A DNA stretch of 64,000 bases from Algoriphagus resistens. Its GTDB lineage: Bacteria; Bacteroidota; Bacteroidia; Cytophagales; Cyclobacteriaceae. Below are positions 37,173-46,404 of the stretch, in pieces; position 1 is the stretch's first letter; each line of letters starts with the position of its first letter. The stretch is taken from contig NZ_LMXN01000002.1 in the NCBI RefSeq assembly GCF_001442615.1, positions 186,001 through 250,000 on the forward strand, in the 5' to 3' direction. The notes below the pieces were generated by a model. The model saw nothing but the letters and a program-made list of their open reading frames with translations. It searched no databases and had not been told where the DNA came from. The position numbers and the translations under genes are program-made.

Positions 37173-37517
37173 ATGCAGGAAACATGGATACTTTCAATTC
37201 CCAAATCAGATCAATCAACTTCAGATCAAATTAAACAGGTATTAATTGACAATCAGAAAGATTTGGGAATTTTCCTTTCTTACTATTTCAAAAAAGAGGG
37301 TGCACTTGCGGAAAAAGTGGATCTAGGGTCTAAGATTAACTTCATCGATCAAAGGTCAGGAAATTTTGAATTGGAATTTGATTTGGTTCATTTTAATGCT
37401 TGCCTGGCTATTCACGATCAAAAACGGGATCAGATGAAAATCACCTTTGAAATTGAAGAAGACAAACTATATCTTAAAGGTCCATACTGGCCGGAGAGAG
37501 GTATGGATGAGATTTAA
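37173..37517 (+). CDS. conserved hypothetical protein
   Basis: A 114-residue cytoplasmic protein starting at the ATG at 37173 (MQETWILSIPKSD); an in-frame TTG at 37158 would add five residues. Mixed alpha/beta, rich in acidic and aromatic residues, ending in PYWPERGMDEI. I do not recognise the family. It is divergent from the cysteine desulfurase, with 127 nt between the two starts. Codon use resembles the neighbours. Confidence 0.55.
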   Translation: MQETWILSIPKSDQSTSDQIKQVLIDNQKDLGIFLSYYFKKEGALAEKVDLGSKINFIDQRSGNFELEFDLVHFNACLAIHDQKRDQMKITFEIEEDKLYLKGPYWPERGMDEI

Positions 37518-37866
37518 GAAAGTATCAATTCGCCAGTATCTATAGTAAAATCTCTTATAGCCAAGACTTTAAAATTGAGAGTCAAGAATTTAGAGACTGG
37601 AATTTCATATGATTATAATTTGTCTTTTAAGGGCCATATGGAATCTCGCACGATGAATAATCATCCCACTGTGTGAAACTTGATTCATGCTCTGTTTCAA
37701 CTATAGAAATTCGCAGAAAACGGATATAATTGCAAGATAAAGTAGGATAATTCCCTCATTTGAATACTAAAGACCCTCTCCAATTCTGAAAAGGGTCTTT
37801 ATTCCTGGTTCTGGTAGCTGTTGTCTGCCGTTTTAAAACTAAAGTCAAAATACTAGAGACTTAAAA
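37518..37866. other. 349-bp spacer between convergent genes
   Basis: No gene is supported. Apart from the hairpin at 37768-37801 there is low-complexity, slightly repetitive text around 37570-37605, of the kind common in intergenic DNA of these genomes. Confidence 0.4.
37768..37801. terminator. probable terminator hairpin between convergent genes
   Basis: TAAAGACCCT (37768-37777) and AGGGTCTTTA (37792-37801) form a perfect 10-bp stem with a 14-nt loop. The T-run is short on both sides, so strength is uncertain. It lies between convergent genes. Confidence 0.55.
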
Positions 37867-40032
37867 TCACACTCTTTTTATCCCCAGGTTAAGATCCTGA
37901 AACTCCTTCTGCTCTATAAAAGGCTGGCTTCTTAATCTTCTTTCTGTTGCACTGAAGATTGCATTGGCAATAGCCCCACCTGTAGGGGGAAGACAAGGCT
38001 CGCCCAATCCTGTTGGATCATAGCCGCTATCAACGTAATAAGTATCTACAGTTGGTACTTCTTTCATCCGGATCAACCGGTATTTATCGAAGTTGGTTTG
38101 TGTAGGAAGCCCCGCCTCAAACGTTAAATTACCATACATCGCATGTCCCATTCCATCTACTACTCCTCCCCTCACTTGGTGATTGGCACCAGTAGGATTT
38201 ACAACCATGCCGCAGTCAGTTACCACATGGATTTTCTTTAATGCCGGACTACCGTTTTCCATCTCAATATCAGCTACTTGCGCTACATAGGTTCTATGGG
38301 AGAAATAAACAGAAAATCCTTGCTTCACATTAGGGTTTTTACCCCAATTTGACTTTTCTGCAGCCATTTTCGTAACTCCGATCATACGGTCTACATTGTA
38401 TTGAAGCTCGCCTCCCACCGGATTTGTCTTTGCTTTCTCCATTAATTGCAGCCTAAATTCCACAGGATCTTTTTTGGCAGCCAAAGCAACTTCATCCAAA
38501 AATGACTGCTCTGCGTAAGCCAGGAAATTTGTGATCGGTGCTCTCCAGGCATTAGTGGTAATCGAAGATTCATAATTCACATTCTCTATCAGCAAATTAT
38601 CCACTGCTCCGGAAGGGAAATTATGTTCTCTGGTACTGTTTCCTGCATTCATTCCTACGCCTCGAAGTTTGTACCCCGTCATATTGCCATCTGCATCCAA
38701 GGCAGCTTCAAATCTATACCTCACAGCAGGCCGGTAAGCTCCTCCGGTCAGATCGTCCTCCCTACTCCATGTTAATTTAACCGGAGCATTTACCAGGTTG
38801 GAAATCTGAACCGCTTCTGCCACATAATCTGTATGTAGCCTACGACCAAAACCTCCTCCTAATCGCGTGATTTCTACCGTGATATTCTCAGGTGGAATCC
38901 CAAGTAGTTCCGCTGCCTTGTCCCTGGCTCTTTCCGGTGTTTGTGTTGGCCCTATCAATTCTGCTTTGTTACCTTGAACATGGGCAAAGAAATTCATTGG
39001 CTCCATGGGGGAATGTGAAAGAAATGGACATTGGTATTCAGCAGTCACTACCTGCGCAGCATTTTTGAATGCTGAATTTACATTGCCATCTTCCCGTTTT
39101 ATTTCTGCTTTTCCATTGGCCAATAAGTCTTTGAATATCTGGTCATGATCGGCAGAACTCTCTACTTTTCCAGCAGGCTCATATTCCACTTTCAACAGCT
39201 TCTTGGCTTTCATCAGTGGCCAGGTGGAAGTTCCAATTACTGCAACACTGTTCTCAAAAGTCACTACATCTTTCACTCCCGCTACATTTTTTGCTTCTGT
39301 ATCATCAATGGATTTGATTTTCATGCCGAAAGGAGCACGCTGAACCATCGCATGAAGCATTCCTTCTCTAAAGAAATCCAGTCCAAAAAGTGGCTTTCCT
39401 GTATGAATAGATGCATTGTCCACATTCTTCACTGGTGTTCCAATGATCTTAAAATCCTTCTTATCCTTCAAGGCAATCTCTTCAGGAGCAGTCAAGAGTG
39501 CTGCATCGTTGGCAACTTCCCCATATCCGATCTTTTTTCCGCTTGCCTTATGGGAAATAATGCCCTCTGAAGTAACCAATTCTTTGGCCGGTACTTGCCA
39601 TTTCTCTGCTGCAGCAGCAACCAAAAGGTACTTTGCCGTAGCTCCGGCTTTGCGAAGCCGCTCCCACGAATGAGGCATGGCCCCAGAACCCCCAGTGAGT
39701 TGACGCTCGTATTTTTCCGTGTCCAGATTGGCTTGGACTACACGGACCTTATTCCAATCTGCATCCAGTTCCTCTGCCACCACCATTGGGAAGGAAGTTT
39801 TTATGTTCTGTCCCAACTCGGGGTTAGGTGAATAAATCACAATATCACCACTTGGTGCAATACTTAGGAATGCATTGAAATTCCTGGCATTTGCCAACAC
39901 CTCTTCATTACTCAATACTTCCATTTTTGGAGATTCACAGCTCATCCAATTGAAGCCAATAAATAGGCCACCTGCAGTAGTTCCGGCAATTTTCAGGAAA
40001 TCTCTTCGGTTGGTTTTTGTCAGTGTTGCCAT
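37867..40032 (-). CDS. IorB-type molybdopterin-binding subunit of aldehyde/isoquinoline oxidoreductase
   Basis: A 721-residue molybdenum hydroxylase large subunit of the isoquinoline 1-oxidoreductase/aldehyde dehydrogenase class. A Tat signal (N8-R-R10-D-F-L-K, then a hydrophobic AGTTAGGLFIGF stretch) predicts export of the folded, cofactor-loaded enzyme. Visible motifs are GGGFGRRLHTDY, NAWRAPITNF, VDGMGHAMYG and the catalytic E678 in GLGEP. This class has no FAD subunit and passes electrons to cytochromes or the respiratory chain. Its small 2Fe-2S partner is encoded 2 nt upstream. Likely substrate: an aldehyde or N-heterocycle. Confidence 0.93.
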   Translation of the reverse strand: MATLTKTNRRDFLKIAGTTAGGLFIGFNWMSCESPKMEVLSNEEVLANARNFNAFLSIAPSGDIVIYSPNPELGQNIKTSFPMVVAEELDADWNKVRVVQANLDTEKYERQLTGGSGAMPHSWERLRKAGATAKYLLVAAAAEKWQVPAKELVTSEGIISHKASGKKIGYGEVANDAALLTAPEEIALKDKKDFKIIGTPVKNVDNASIHTGKPLFGLDFFREGMLHAMVQRAPFGMKIKSIDDTEAKNVAGVKDVVTFENSVAVIGTSTWPLMKAKKLLKVEYEPAGKVESSADHDQIFKDLLANGKAEIKREDGNVNSAFKNAAQVVTAEYQCPFLSHSPMEPMNFFAHVQGNKAELIGPTQTPERARDKAAELLGIPPENITVEITRLGGGFGRRLHTDYVAEAVQISNLVNAPVKLTWSREDDLTGGAYRPAVRYRFEAALDADGNMTGYKLRGVGMNAGNSTREHNFPSGAVDNLLIENVNYESSITTNAWRAPITNFLAYAEQSFLDEVALAAKKDPVEFRLQLMEKAKTNPVGGELQYNVDRMIGVTKMAAEKSNWGKNPNVKQGFSVYFSHRTYVAQVADIEMENGSPALKKIHVVTDCGMVVNPTGANHQVRGGVVDGMGHAMYGNLTFEAGLPTQTNFDKYRLIRMKEVPTVDTYYVDSGYDPTGLGEPCLPPTGGAIANAIFSATERRLRSQPFIEQKEFQDLNLGIKRV

Positions 40033-40034
40033 GA

Positions 40035-40493
40035 TTATTTGGAGTTTGCAGCCATCGCAACGGCTTCTCTGATTTTATGATAAGTACCACATCTACAAAT
40101 GTTTCTGTTCATTTCTTCATCTATTTCTTCCATAGATGGAGCAGGGTTTTTCTTCAATAAAGATGCTGCACACATAATCTGGCCTGCCTGACAATATCCG
40201 CACTGGGCTACATCTACTTCTGCCCAGGCTTTTTGAACAGGATGGTCACCGTCTTCGGAAAGACCTTCTATAGTGGTGATCTCATCCCCAGTCAGACTTG
40301 CCGCTGGTGTGACGCAGGAAAACATAGCTTCTCCATTTCTGTGTACTGTACATGCACCGCACTGGGCTATGCCACAAGAGTATTTTGTTCCGACTAATCC
40401 AAGATGATCCCGAAGTACCCAGAGTAAGGGAGTATCTTCTTCCACATCAACCGAATGAGCCTTTCCGTTGATTTTAAGGTTTATAAGTGCCAT
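40035..40493 (-). CDS. IorA-type (2Fe-2S)-binding subunit
   Basis: A 152-residue iron-sulfur subunit of a molybdenum hydroxylase. The plant-type cluster is held by the YSCGIAQCGACT motif and a following Cys in MFSCVTP; the second cluster by QCGYCQAG and ICRCGTYH. It has no signal peptide; in this class the small subunit is exported by hitchhiking on the Tat-signalled large subunit. First gene of a two-gene operon, 2 nt before iorB. Confidence 0.94.
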   Translation of the reverse strand: MALINLKINGKAHSVDVEEDTPLLWVLRDHLGLVGTKYSCGIAQCGACTVHRNGEAMFSCVTPAASLTGDEITTIEGLSEDGDHPVQKAWAEVDVAQCGYCQAGQIMCAASLLKKNPAPSMEEIDEEMNRNICRCGTYHKIREAVAMAANSK

Positions 40494-40937
40494 GGGTTAT
40501 TGGTTATGTTTATGGCTTTAAGATAAAGAAAATCAGCTAGGTAGAGAAACCGACTATATAAATTCAGCTAGCCGTTTAGTAATTTGAATTAATTCTAAAA
40601 CAACTCGCAAACAACTGCCTCAACCTGACTCGGTTGGTATCTAGAGAAAATCCGATAGCAGGATTTCACGGTTGTAAAGCGTGTTAACTTTCTATCTCCT
40701 TTTGTGTTCTTAGCCCTTGTGGCTAAGCAATAACCTTTAAGTCTGGCTTTTGGATACCAGGAACAACTATCAACCAAGCAGAAAAGCTATAAGCTTCGAA
40801 TAAATATCTTATGGCTAACCTTTTCGAATTGGAACGTTCACTTGTGTAAAAAAATATCAGAAAAACTACTGTATTTGCACCTTTTACCCAGTTATAGAGT
40901 TAAAATCCATAGTTTATATCTTGCTTTTATAGACCAT
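40494..40937. other. 444-bp divergent spacer
   Basis: No gene is supported; the 60-codon reading frame on the minus strand (40595-40777) has no recognisable product. It must carry promoters for iorAB and the MBL-fold gene. The text around 40686-40735 (TCCTTTTGTGTTCTTAGCCC...) resembles CTCTGCGTC-type low-complexity intergenic sequence also seen near 13340. Confidence 0.4.
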
Positions 40938-42110
40938 ATGCTCAAGTTATTGTTCAAAACATTGAAAATCCTTATGATCACTTTAATTTCTATTGTACTG
41001 ATTCTTTTCCTGGTTGGAGTATTGTTTGTGAATTTCAGCCCAGAGTTTGGTGGCAGTCCTTCCAAACAGAAAATAGCTCAGTTTGAGAAATTAGACTATT
41101 TTGAAAACGGAAAATTCAGTAATCTAATGCCTACCAATATGGACATGGACTTTGCTGAAGCGATTAAAATGCTTCCTGAGTTTTTTAAAAATGACCCCAC
41201 TCGAAGACCAGATTTTAAGTTGCCAATAGCCTATAGAGATTCTCTGGAGTTAGTAGTAGATGATCATCCTACGCGGTTGGTCTGGTTTGGTCATTCTACT
41301 TTCCTACTTCAGATTGACGGAAAGACAATCCTTATCGATCCAATGTTTGGAGAGGTACCGGCTCCAAACCCAATGCTAGGAAAAAAACGTTTTAGCGAGG
41401 AACTACCTATTGCCATAGAAAAACTACCGCAGATCGACATGATTATTATGTCACATGATCACTACGATCACCTGGATTATAGATCAATTCGGAAGTTGAA
41501 AGAAAAAACGAAAGCTTTTTATATGCCATTGGGAATGGGAGCACACTTCGAAGAATGGGGAGTGGATTCTTCCAGAATTCATGAGTTAGGCTGGTGGGAT
41601 GAAATTCGAGCTGATGGCTTACTCTTGGCTTTAACTCCGGCCCGACATTTTTCCGGACGTGGGTTAAGCAACCGTTTCTCTACACTTTGGGGATCCTGGG
41701 TGATCCAAGGGGAGAGTGACAATATCTACTTCAGCGGGGATAGTGGCTATGGTACACACTTTAAACAGATTGGTGAGAAATATGGTCCTTTCAACTTTGC
41801 CATGATGGAATGCGGGCAATACAATGAGCGCTGGACAGATATTCATATGGTGCCTGAGGAAACGGCACAGGCCGCAAAGGATATCAGTGCCAAGGTCTTT
41901 ATGCCTATCCATTGGGCAGCATTCACACTAGCCATGCACTCTTGGACAGATCCTGTAGAGCGTGTGATGGCTAAAGCAAAAGAAATAAACCAGCCTATCA
42001 TCGTCCCTGAAATAGGGCAATTCATCGAGTTGGATAAAAATCTTATGACTGAGCGAAAGTGGTGGATACAGTCCAAACTTTCATCTAACCAAATGATTTC
42101 CAATCAATAG
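40938..42110 (+). CDS. membrane-anchored MBL-fold metal-dependent hydrolase (UlaG/NAPE-PLD-like)
   Basis: A 390-residue metallo-beta-lactamase-fold hydrolase with an N-terminal transmembrane anchor (about 12-32). Metal-binding motifs are visible: WFGHSTFLLQI, DPMFGE, the core SHDHYDHLD (HxHxDH type), PARHFSGRG, YFSGDSGYG, and MPIHWAAF. This pattern matches the lactonase/NAPE-PLD-like branch (UlaG family) rather than true beta-lactamases. I chose the ATG at 40938; the longer reading frame begins at TTG 40842 and adds 32 residues without family character. Substrate may be a phospholipid or lactone; no neighbour clarifies this. Confidence 0.87.
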   Translation: MLKLLFKTLKILMITLISIVLILFLVGVLFVNFSPEFGGSPSKQKIAQFEKLDYFENGKFSNLMPTNMDMDFAEAIKMLPEFFKNDPTRRPDFKLPIAYRDSLELVVDDHPTRLVWFGHSTFLLQIDGKTILIDPMFGEVPAPNPMLGKKRFSEELPIAIEKLPQIDMIIMSHDHYDHLDYRSIRKLKEKTKAFYMPLGMGAHFEEWGVDSSRIHELGWWDEIRADGLLLALTPARHFSGRGLSNRFSTLWGSWVIQGESDNIYFSGDSGYGTHFKQIGEKYGPFNFAMMECGQYNERWTDIHMVPEETAQAAKDISAKVFMPIHWAAFTLAMHSWTDPVERVMAKAKEINQPIIVPEIGQFIELDKNLMTERKWWIQSKLSSNQMISNQ

Positions 42111-42425
42111 AAATCATAAGTTTATACCATTCTGATTTTCCTCTTCTTTTCAGAAGACAACTAACAAGGAAATCACCTCTAAAGTATGGGAATGTTTTGA
42201 GGCATTTTTCCTAATTTGACATTTGAAAATCAACGGATATTCACTTTTGTATAAATAATAGAATAGACTCAACCAAGAAACACTAAGCTTGAACACCGAC
42301 TTTCCCCTGCCTGCCAGACAGGAAGGTCCTATCGGTCATCTAATCCAGGGTAAAGTTGAAAATATATTATTTTGTACTACAGGATAACCTTATTAAGAAA
42401 TCAATTATAAACAACCTAAAAACCT
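42111..42425. other. 315-bp spacer
   Basis: No gene or clear terminator is supported. A short CCTGCCTGCCAGACAGG segment (from about 42306) is self-complementary in part, but without a T-run. The region before 42426 should carry the promoter of the Gfo/Idh/MocA-family gene. Confidence 0.4.
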
Positions 42426-43574
42426 ATGTCTCAGACTATCAAAGCTGCTATCGTGGGAACCGGATTTATCGGCCCAGCACATTTAGAAGCACTTAGAAGA
42501 ATCCCTAACATCGAGGTAACTGGCCTTGTAGAAGTAAACCAGGAAGTGGCGGATGCCAAAGCTGCAGAGCTTGGAATTGCAAATGCTTACACTTTTGAAA
42601 ATATGCTGAAGGATGACAGCATAGATGTAGTACACATTTGCACACCTAACTTTCTTCATTTCCCACAGGCAAAGGCATGTATGCTTGCCGGCAAACATGT
42701 GGTGTGTGAAAAGCCTCTTGCTATGACAATAGAAGAAGCGGAAGAACTTGTGGCCGTTGCGAGAGAAACCGGATTGATAAACGCTGTCCACTTCAATCTT
42801 CGCTATTATCCTATGGTTCGCCAAATGAGGGTGATGCGTCAAAAAGGTGAATTGGGAGATGTGTATTCGGTAATGGGATCGTACTTACAAGATTGGCTTA
42901 TTCATAAAACTGATTATAGCTGGAGATTGGACCCTAAGCAGTCAGGGGGATCAAGAGTGGTGGCCGATATCGGTTCCCACCTACTCGACATGACCGAATA
43001 TGTGACTGGATTGAAAGTCACAGCAGTGATGGCTGATTTTTCCATTGTTCACCCTACCCGACTCAAGCCATTGAAAGCAGTGGAATCTTTCTCAGGCAAA
43101 GCACTTGATCCATCAGACTATGAGGAATATAAAGTAACTTCTGAAGATTACGCTACTATCATGCTACGCTTTGACAATGGACGCACGGGGTCTATCGTCG
43201 TAAGTCAGGTAAATGCAGGACGTAAAAACCGTCTGAACATCGAGGTCTCAGGTTCGAAGTGCAATTTTGAATTCAACGCTGAAAAGCCGAACGAACTATG
43301 GATCGGTAAAAGAGATTCTGCCAATTCTATATTGATGAAGGATCCTGCCTTGGTAGACGAAGGGGCGCGATCGTTGGTAAGCTTTCCAGGAGGCCACCAA
43401 GAAGGTTTCCCGGATACTTCCAAGCAGCTATTCAAGGAAGTTTATGCAGCTATAAGAGAAGGTAAGCAGCCTGAGTCCCCTACTTTCCCTACTTTCGCTG
43501 ACGGCTTGAGAGAGTTGATCATCGGTGAGGCAATTGTAGAAAGTAATGCCAAAGAAGCTTGGGTGAAGATTTAA
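42426..43574 (+). CDS. Gfo/Idh/MocA family NAD(P)-dependent oxidoreductase
   Basis: A 382-residue cytoplasmic oxidoreductase. Rossmann motif GTGFIGPAH near the N-terminus; the family's EKPLAMT motif (about residue 95-101) with the catalytic Lys; a C-terminal beta-sheet domain of substrate binding (GGSRVVADIGSHLLDMTEY). Family members oxidise or isomerise sugars, inositols or amino-sugars. No signal peptide. It is single, followed by the low-complexity segment and the DUF2911 gene. Confidence 0.92.
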   Translation: MSQTIKAAIVGTGFIGPAHLEALRRIPNIEVTGLVEVNQEVADAKAAELGIANAYTFENMLKDDSIDVVHICTPNFLHFPQAKACMLAGKHVVCEKPLAMTIEEAEELVAVARETGLINAVHFNLRYYPMVRQMRVMRQKGELGDVYSVMGSYLQDWLIHKTDYSWRLDPKQSGGSRVVADIGSHLLDMTEYVTGLKVTAVMADFSIVHPTRLKPLKAVESFSGKALDPSDYEEYKVTSEDYATIMLRFDNGRTGSIVVSQVNAGRKNRLNIEVSGSKCNFEFNAEKPNELWIGKRDSANSILMKDPALVDEGARSLVSFPGGHQEGFPDTSKQLFKEVYAAIREGKQPESPTFPTFADGLRELIIGEAIVESNAKEAWVKI

Positions 43575-43648
43575 CAGTTGGCAGTTGCAGCTGGTTGACA
43601 GTTGGCAAAAAAATTAAGCACTATCTTCCCACTGATTACTGATCACTG
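43575..43648. repeat. degenerate short tandem repeats
   Basis: CAGTTGGCAG-like units repeat imperfectly at 43575-43607 (CAGTTG occurs at the start and near the end, with CAGTTGCAGCTGGTTG between). A second block at 43631-43648 is ACTGATTACTGATCACTG, a degenerate 7-mer repeat. Both lie between two plus-strand genes. Such text is common in intergenic DNA of Cytophagales and has no assigned function. Confidence 0.5.
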
Positions 43649-43702
43649 GTAGCTCTTTTGATAAAAAGTCGTATTTTGATGTCAAATCTAAAACCAATAA
43701 CA

Positions 43703-44212
43703 ATGAACTTTAAAAAGAGCCTTTTAGCCTTTGCCCTACTTGCTTTTGTAGGCTTTGCGGCTAATGCACAAGAGAAAGCTAGTCCAGCCAAAACCGCCGA
43801 AGGGACGGTAGGCGATGCTAAGATCACCATCAATTACAGTAGCCCAGCAGTAAAAGGTAGGGTGATCTGGGGTGACCTGGTTCCTTTCGGAGAAGTATGG
43901 AGAGCAGGTGCCAATGAAGCAACTACCTTCACTACGAGCAAGGACATCATGGTGCAGGGTAAGAAACTTCCTGCAGGAACTTACGGTTTTTTCATTATTC
44001 CAAGCGAATCAGGGCAATCTACTTTCATCTTCAACAAAGTTGCCAAGCAATGGGGAGCTTTTGATTATGATTCAAGCCAGGATGTATTGAGGGTAGATGT
44101 TCCTTCCGGAGATAACTCCTCCATGGAAGAGCGTCTAGTGTATGAAGTCAATCCAGATAGTTTTGAAATCAGATGGGAGCATGGAAAAGCATCAGCGACG
44201 TTGAGTAATTGA
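43703..44212 (+). CDS. DUF2911 domain exported protein
   Basis: A 169-residue protein with a Sec signal peptide (from ATG 43703; cleavage near ANA-Q). The body has the DUF2911 signature: ITINYSSPAVKGRVIWGDLVPFGEVWRAGANEATTF, then LPAGTYGFF and a KVAKQWGAFDYD segment. Function is not known; such proteins are frequent and well expressed in Bacteroidota periplasm. An upstream in-frame start (43658) would add 15 residues and is less likely. It ends in a terminator 20 nt past the stop. Confidence 0.88.
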   Translation: MNFKKSLLAFALLAFVGFAANAQEKASPAKTAEGTVGDAKITINYSSPAVKGRVIWGDLVPFGEVWRAGANEATTFTTSKDIMVQGKKLPAGTYGFFIIPSESGQSTFIFNKVAKQWGAFDYDSSQDVLRVDVPSGDNSSMEERLVYEVNPDSFEIRWEHGKASATLSN

Positions 44213-44232
44213 TCAAATTAAGAAAATGCTTT

Positions 44233-44267
44233 AAAGCCACAGGGATTGATCCTTGTGGCTTTTTTTA
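44233..44267 (+). terminator. rho-independent terminator
   Basis: AAAGCCACAGGG (44233-44244) and CCTTGTGGCTTT (44251-44262) form a 12-bp stem with one G-T pair and a 6-nt loop, followed by more T residues to about 44266. Confidence 0.9.
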
Positions 44268-44411
44268 AGTAATTCAATTTTAAATGTCCCTTCAGAAATG
44301 GATCTAAAAGTCGCTTGTAGACATGATTTTTCTTTTAACTAAAATTCTTTACAATAGGTTGGCATCCCCTATTATTAAGTATTATTTCATTCTAATTCTA
44401 TTTCTCTTCAA

Positions 44412-44926
44412 ATGCAGAAGCTTTTTACTATTCTTTTATTGAACTTGTTAGTTACTTTTCAAGGCTTTTCTCAGTCAAGTCTCTGGAACAGACAAGCTAC
44501 AAAGGAAGGAACCTTTATGGTTGGCGCAGGCCCACCTATGTGGGAGGTACAGCAAAAGCAGGTGTTTTTCTTAAGAACAATATATTGGTTGGTGCATCCG
44601 TTGAAGTCCATGATTTGTTCTCTATGCGCAAAGAAGCAGGGCTCTTTGCAAGAAAATATATCAACAGCAACCGCTTCATGGTTTATATACAACCAGGTCT
44701 TTCTTACGGTACATTTAAAAGTAACAATTTTGATATAGATGCAAGCACAGAGAATCAAGAACTCACAGCATTAAAACTTAACTTCTCGGCGGGTTCGGAA
44801 ATACGCATTTCGGAAATGATCAGCTTTGAGGGAGAAGCCGGCATAGGAAGAGTCATGTCTGCTAATTGGTGGGCTCCAAGCATCCGTACGTCAATTAATT
44901 TTCGAATTAAGAGTAGCAAGAGATAA
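44412..44926 (+). pseudogene. frameshifted outer-membrane beta-barrel-like protein
   Basis: Two reading frames form one protein if a single base is missing. Part one (from ATG 44412) encodes a signal peptide (MQKLFTILLLNLLVTFQGFS-Q) and WNRQATKEGTFMVGAGP. Part two, in another frame from about 44534, continues TYVGGTAKAGVFLKNNILVGASVEV to a normal stop at 44926. The join lies in the C-rich stretch GGCCCACCT at about 44529-44537, and the span is one base short of a multiple of three. Restored length is about 171 residues, with alternating beta strands and a final NFRIKSSKR, as in small outer membrane beta-barrels. It is either a recent pseudogene or a sequencing error in a run of C. Confidence 0.78.
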
Positions 44927-44983
44927 AATGTATCTGGTTCCCCAATAGACTATATATTTAAGAAATTCTGCAACATGAGTTTT

Positions 44984-45048
44984 CCGCAATGATTTCAACA
45001 GCTATATTCTCTTTGGTTTATGGGAGGAAAGACCGAAGATCGAAGTGA
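44984..45048. repeat. dispersed intergenic repeat, copy 2
   Basis: The second copy of the element at 2619-2690, in the same orientation, with shared blocks CCGCAA, AGCT, CTTTG.TTTA, and GACCGA.GA.CGAAGTG. It is slightly shorter than copy 1. It lies between the frameshifted membrane protein gene and the GH18 gene. Confidence 0.55.
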
Positions 45049-45186
45049 TATAAATACGAAAGGTTCCCAGATCCAACATGAATTTTACTGTATGATTCTA
45101 ACTCGAGAGAAATTGAATGAGGTGATTAGAAAGAGTAAATTGTAATTGTCCGTTATTTTAAATGGCGATACGACGGTTGGAATACG

Positions 45187-46404
45187 TTATTCCTGCGCTG
45201 CTGTTTTGTAAATCGCATCCAGCAAACTTCCCTCTTCTTTAGTATCATTGCCCAGTTCCCAAAACATGATTCCCCCTATTCCCTTTTCCATCGCATACCT
45301 GGTTTTGCGTGCGAGAGAAACTGTGTCATCGTAGGAGACAAAGAGACTATCGGAGGAATTATACAGGTAAGGAGCCTCGGCTTTTTCATCCCAATATCGC
45401 TGGAAACTAGAATCAGTCTCATATTTCCCGCGAATCTGATGGTAGGCCATCCAACCGATATGAAGTCCACTGCTCAGTTGGAACAATCCGTTATTTGTTG
45501 GAGGAACTCCTTTCCAAACCCTACCATAAAAGGCTCCCCCGATCACGATCTGCTTTGGATCCACTCCTTCCTTGATCAGGAAATCAACAATTTTTTGGGC
45601 GGATCGCGGATCAGGGTCAGGATTTTCCCCTGATTGGTATAGGCTATCCAAATGAGCCTGGAATGGTGTGCCTTGAATGTCTTCACTTTGCATAGCACCC
45701 AGGGGCGTATGATGCCCTGTGTAAATCGATACTCCGGAGACTTGATCATAGGTCATTACATTGGTGTAATCAGCGTATTTCATTACCTCGTTCAATTCTA
45801 TAAAATCATAGTAACGTTTCCATCCTGCAGATGCAAAGGTCAGTATCTTGCGCGAATCAAACGTATCCAGCATTTCCCGTAAGCCTTTCATAAGTGCTGT
45901 GAAGTTTTGAGTATCCTCTGTCCGGGCCACTGTCCCTGCTCCTGATATACCGGGATATTCCCAGTCCATATCCATTCCATCAAGTTGGTATTGCTTGATA
46001 AATTCGCCTGCACTTTGAATAAATTTTCTACGGCTCTCTTCAGTAAGCGCCATATCCGAAAATCCATCTGCTCCCCATCCCCCACATGCAATCATCACTT
46101 TCAGATTTGGATTGCGTTTTTTCTGTTTTACCAGGGCCTCCAACTTAGGCCCCGCTGACTCAGGATTTTTGAATTTCATCTCACCATCAATCACGTTTGT
46201 GAATGAATAAATAATATGAGTCAGCTTTTCTACAGGAATTTCTTCGGGCTTAAAATTTCGCTCTGCTACGTAATAAGCCATGATTACAGGGGCTGAACTT
46301 CGCGCTTTTTCAGATTCATGGAACCTGTCTTTCGCTATAGAAGTACAGCCCAATGCAAAAGCAAGAACTAGGAGTTTGGTAACTAGTACAGTTTTAGGTT
46401 TCAA
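45187..46404 (-). CDS. glycoside hydrolase family 18 (chitinase-like) lipoprotein
   Basis: A 405-residue GH18 enzyme. The catalytic motif DGMDMDWE spans 142-149 with the proton donor E149; MIACGGWG (about 104-111) is the other conserved GH18 strand. The signal peptide ends in a lipobox, ALGC (Cys20). No ATG is available: the frame opens at TTG 46404, directly preceding the signal peptide, with an in-frame TAA not far upstream, so TTG is the probable start. It would hydrolyse beta-1,4-linked N-acetylglucosamine polymers such as chitin or peptidoglycan-like chains. It ends a minus-strand run that also includes the GH43, GguC and esterase genes, but is separated by 197 nt. Confidence 0.9.
   Translation of the reverse strand: MKPKTVLVTKLLVLAFALGCTSIAKDRFHESEKARSSAPVIMAYYVAERNFKPEEIPVEKLTHIIYSFTNVIDGEMKFKNPESAGPKLEALVKQKKRNPNLKVMIACGGWGADGFSDMALTEESRRKFIQSAGEFIKQYQLDGMDMDWEYPGISGAGTVARTEDTQNFTALMKGLREMLDTFDSRKILTFASAGWKRYYDFIELNEVMKYADYTNVMTYDQVSGVSIYTGHHTPLGAMQSEDIQGTPFQAHLDSLYQSGENPDPDPRSAQKIVDFLIKEGVDPKQIVIGGAFYGRVWKGVPPTNNGLFQLSSGLHIGWMAYHQIRGKYETDSSFQRYWDEKAEAPYLYNSSDSLFVSYDDTVSLARKTRYAMEKGIGGIMFWELGNDTKEEGSLLDAIYKTAAQE

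Noticed and set aside
40595..40777. 60-codon minus-strand frame
   Set aside because: Lies in repetitive-looking intergenic text, no family, no start signals.
42306..42325. CCTGCCTGCCAGACAGG hairpin
   Set aside because: Stem too short and no T-run; no evidence for termination or regulation.
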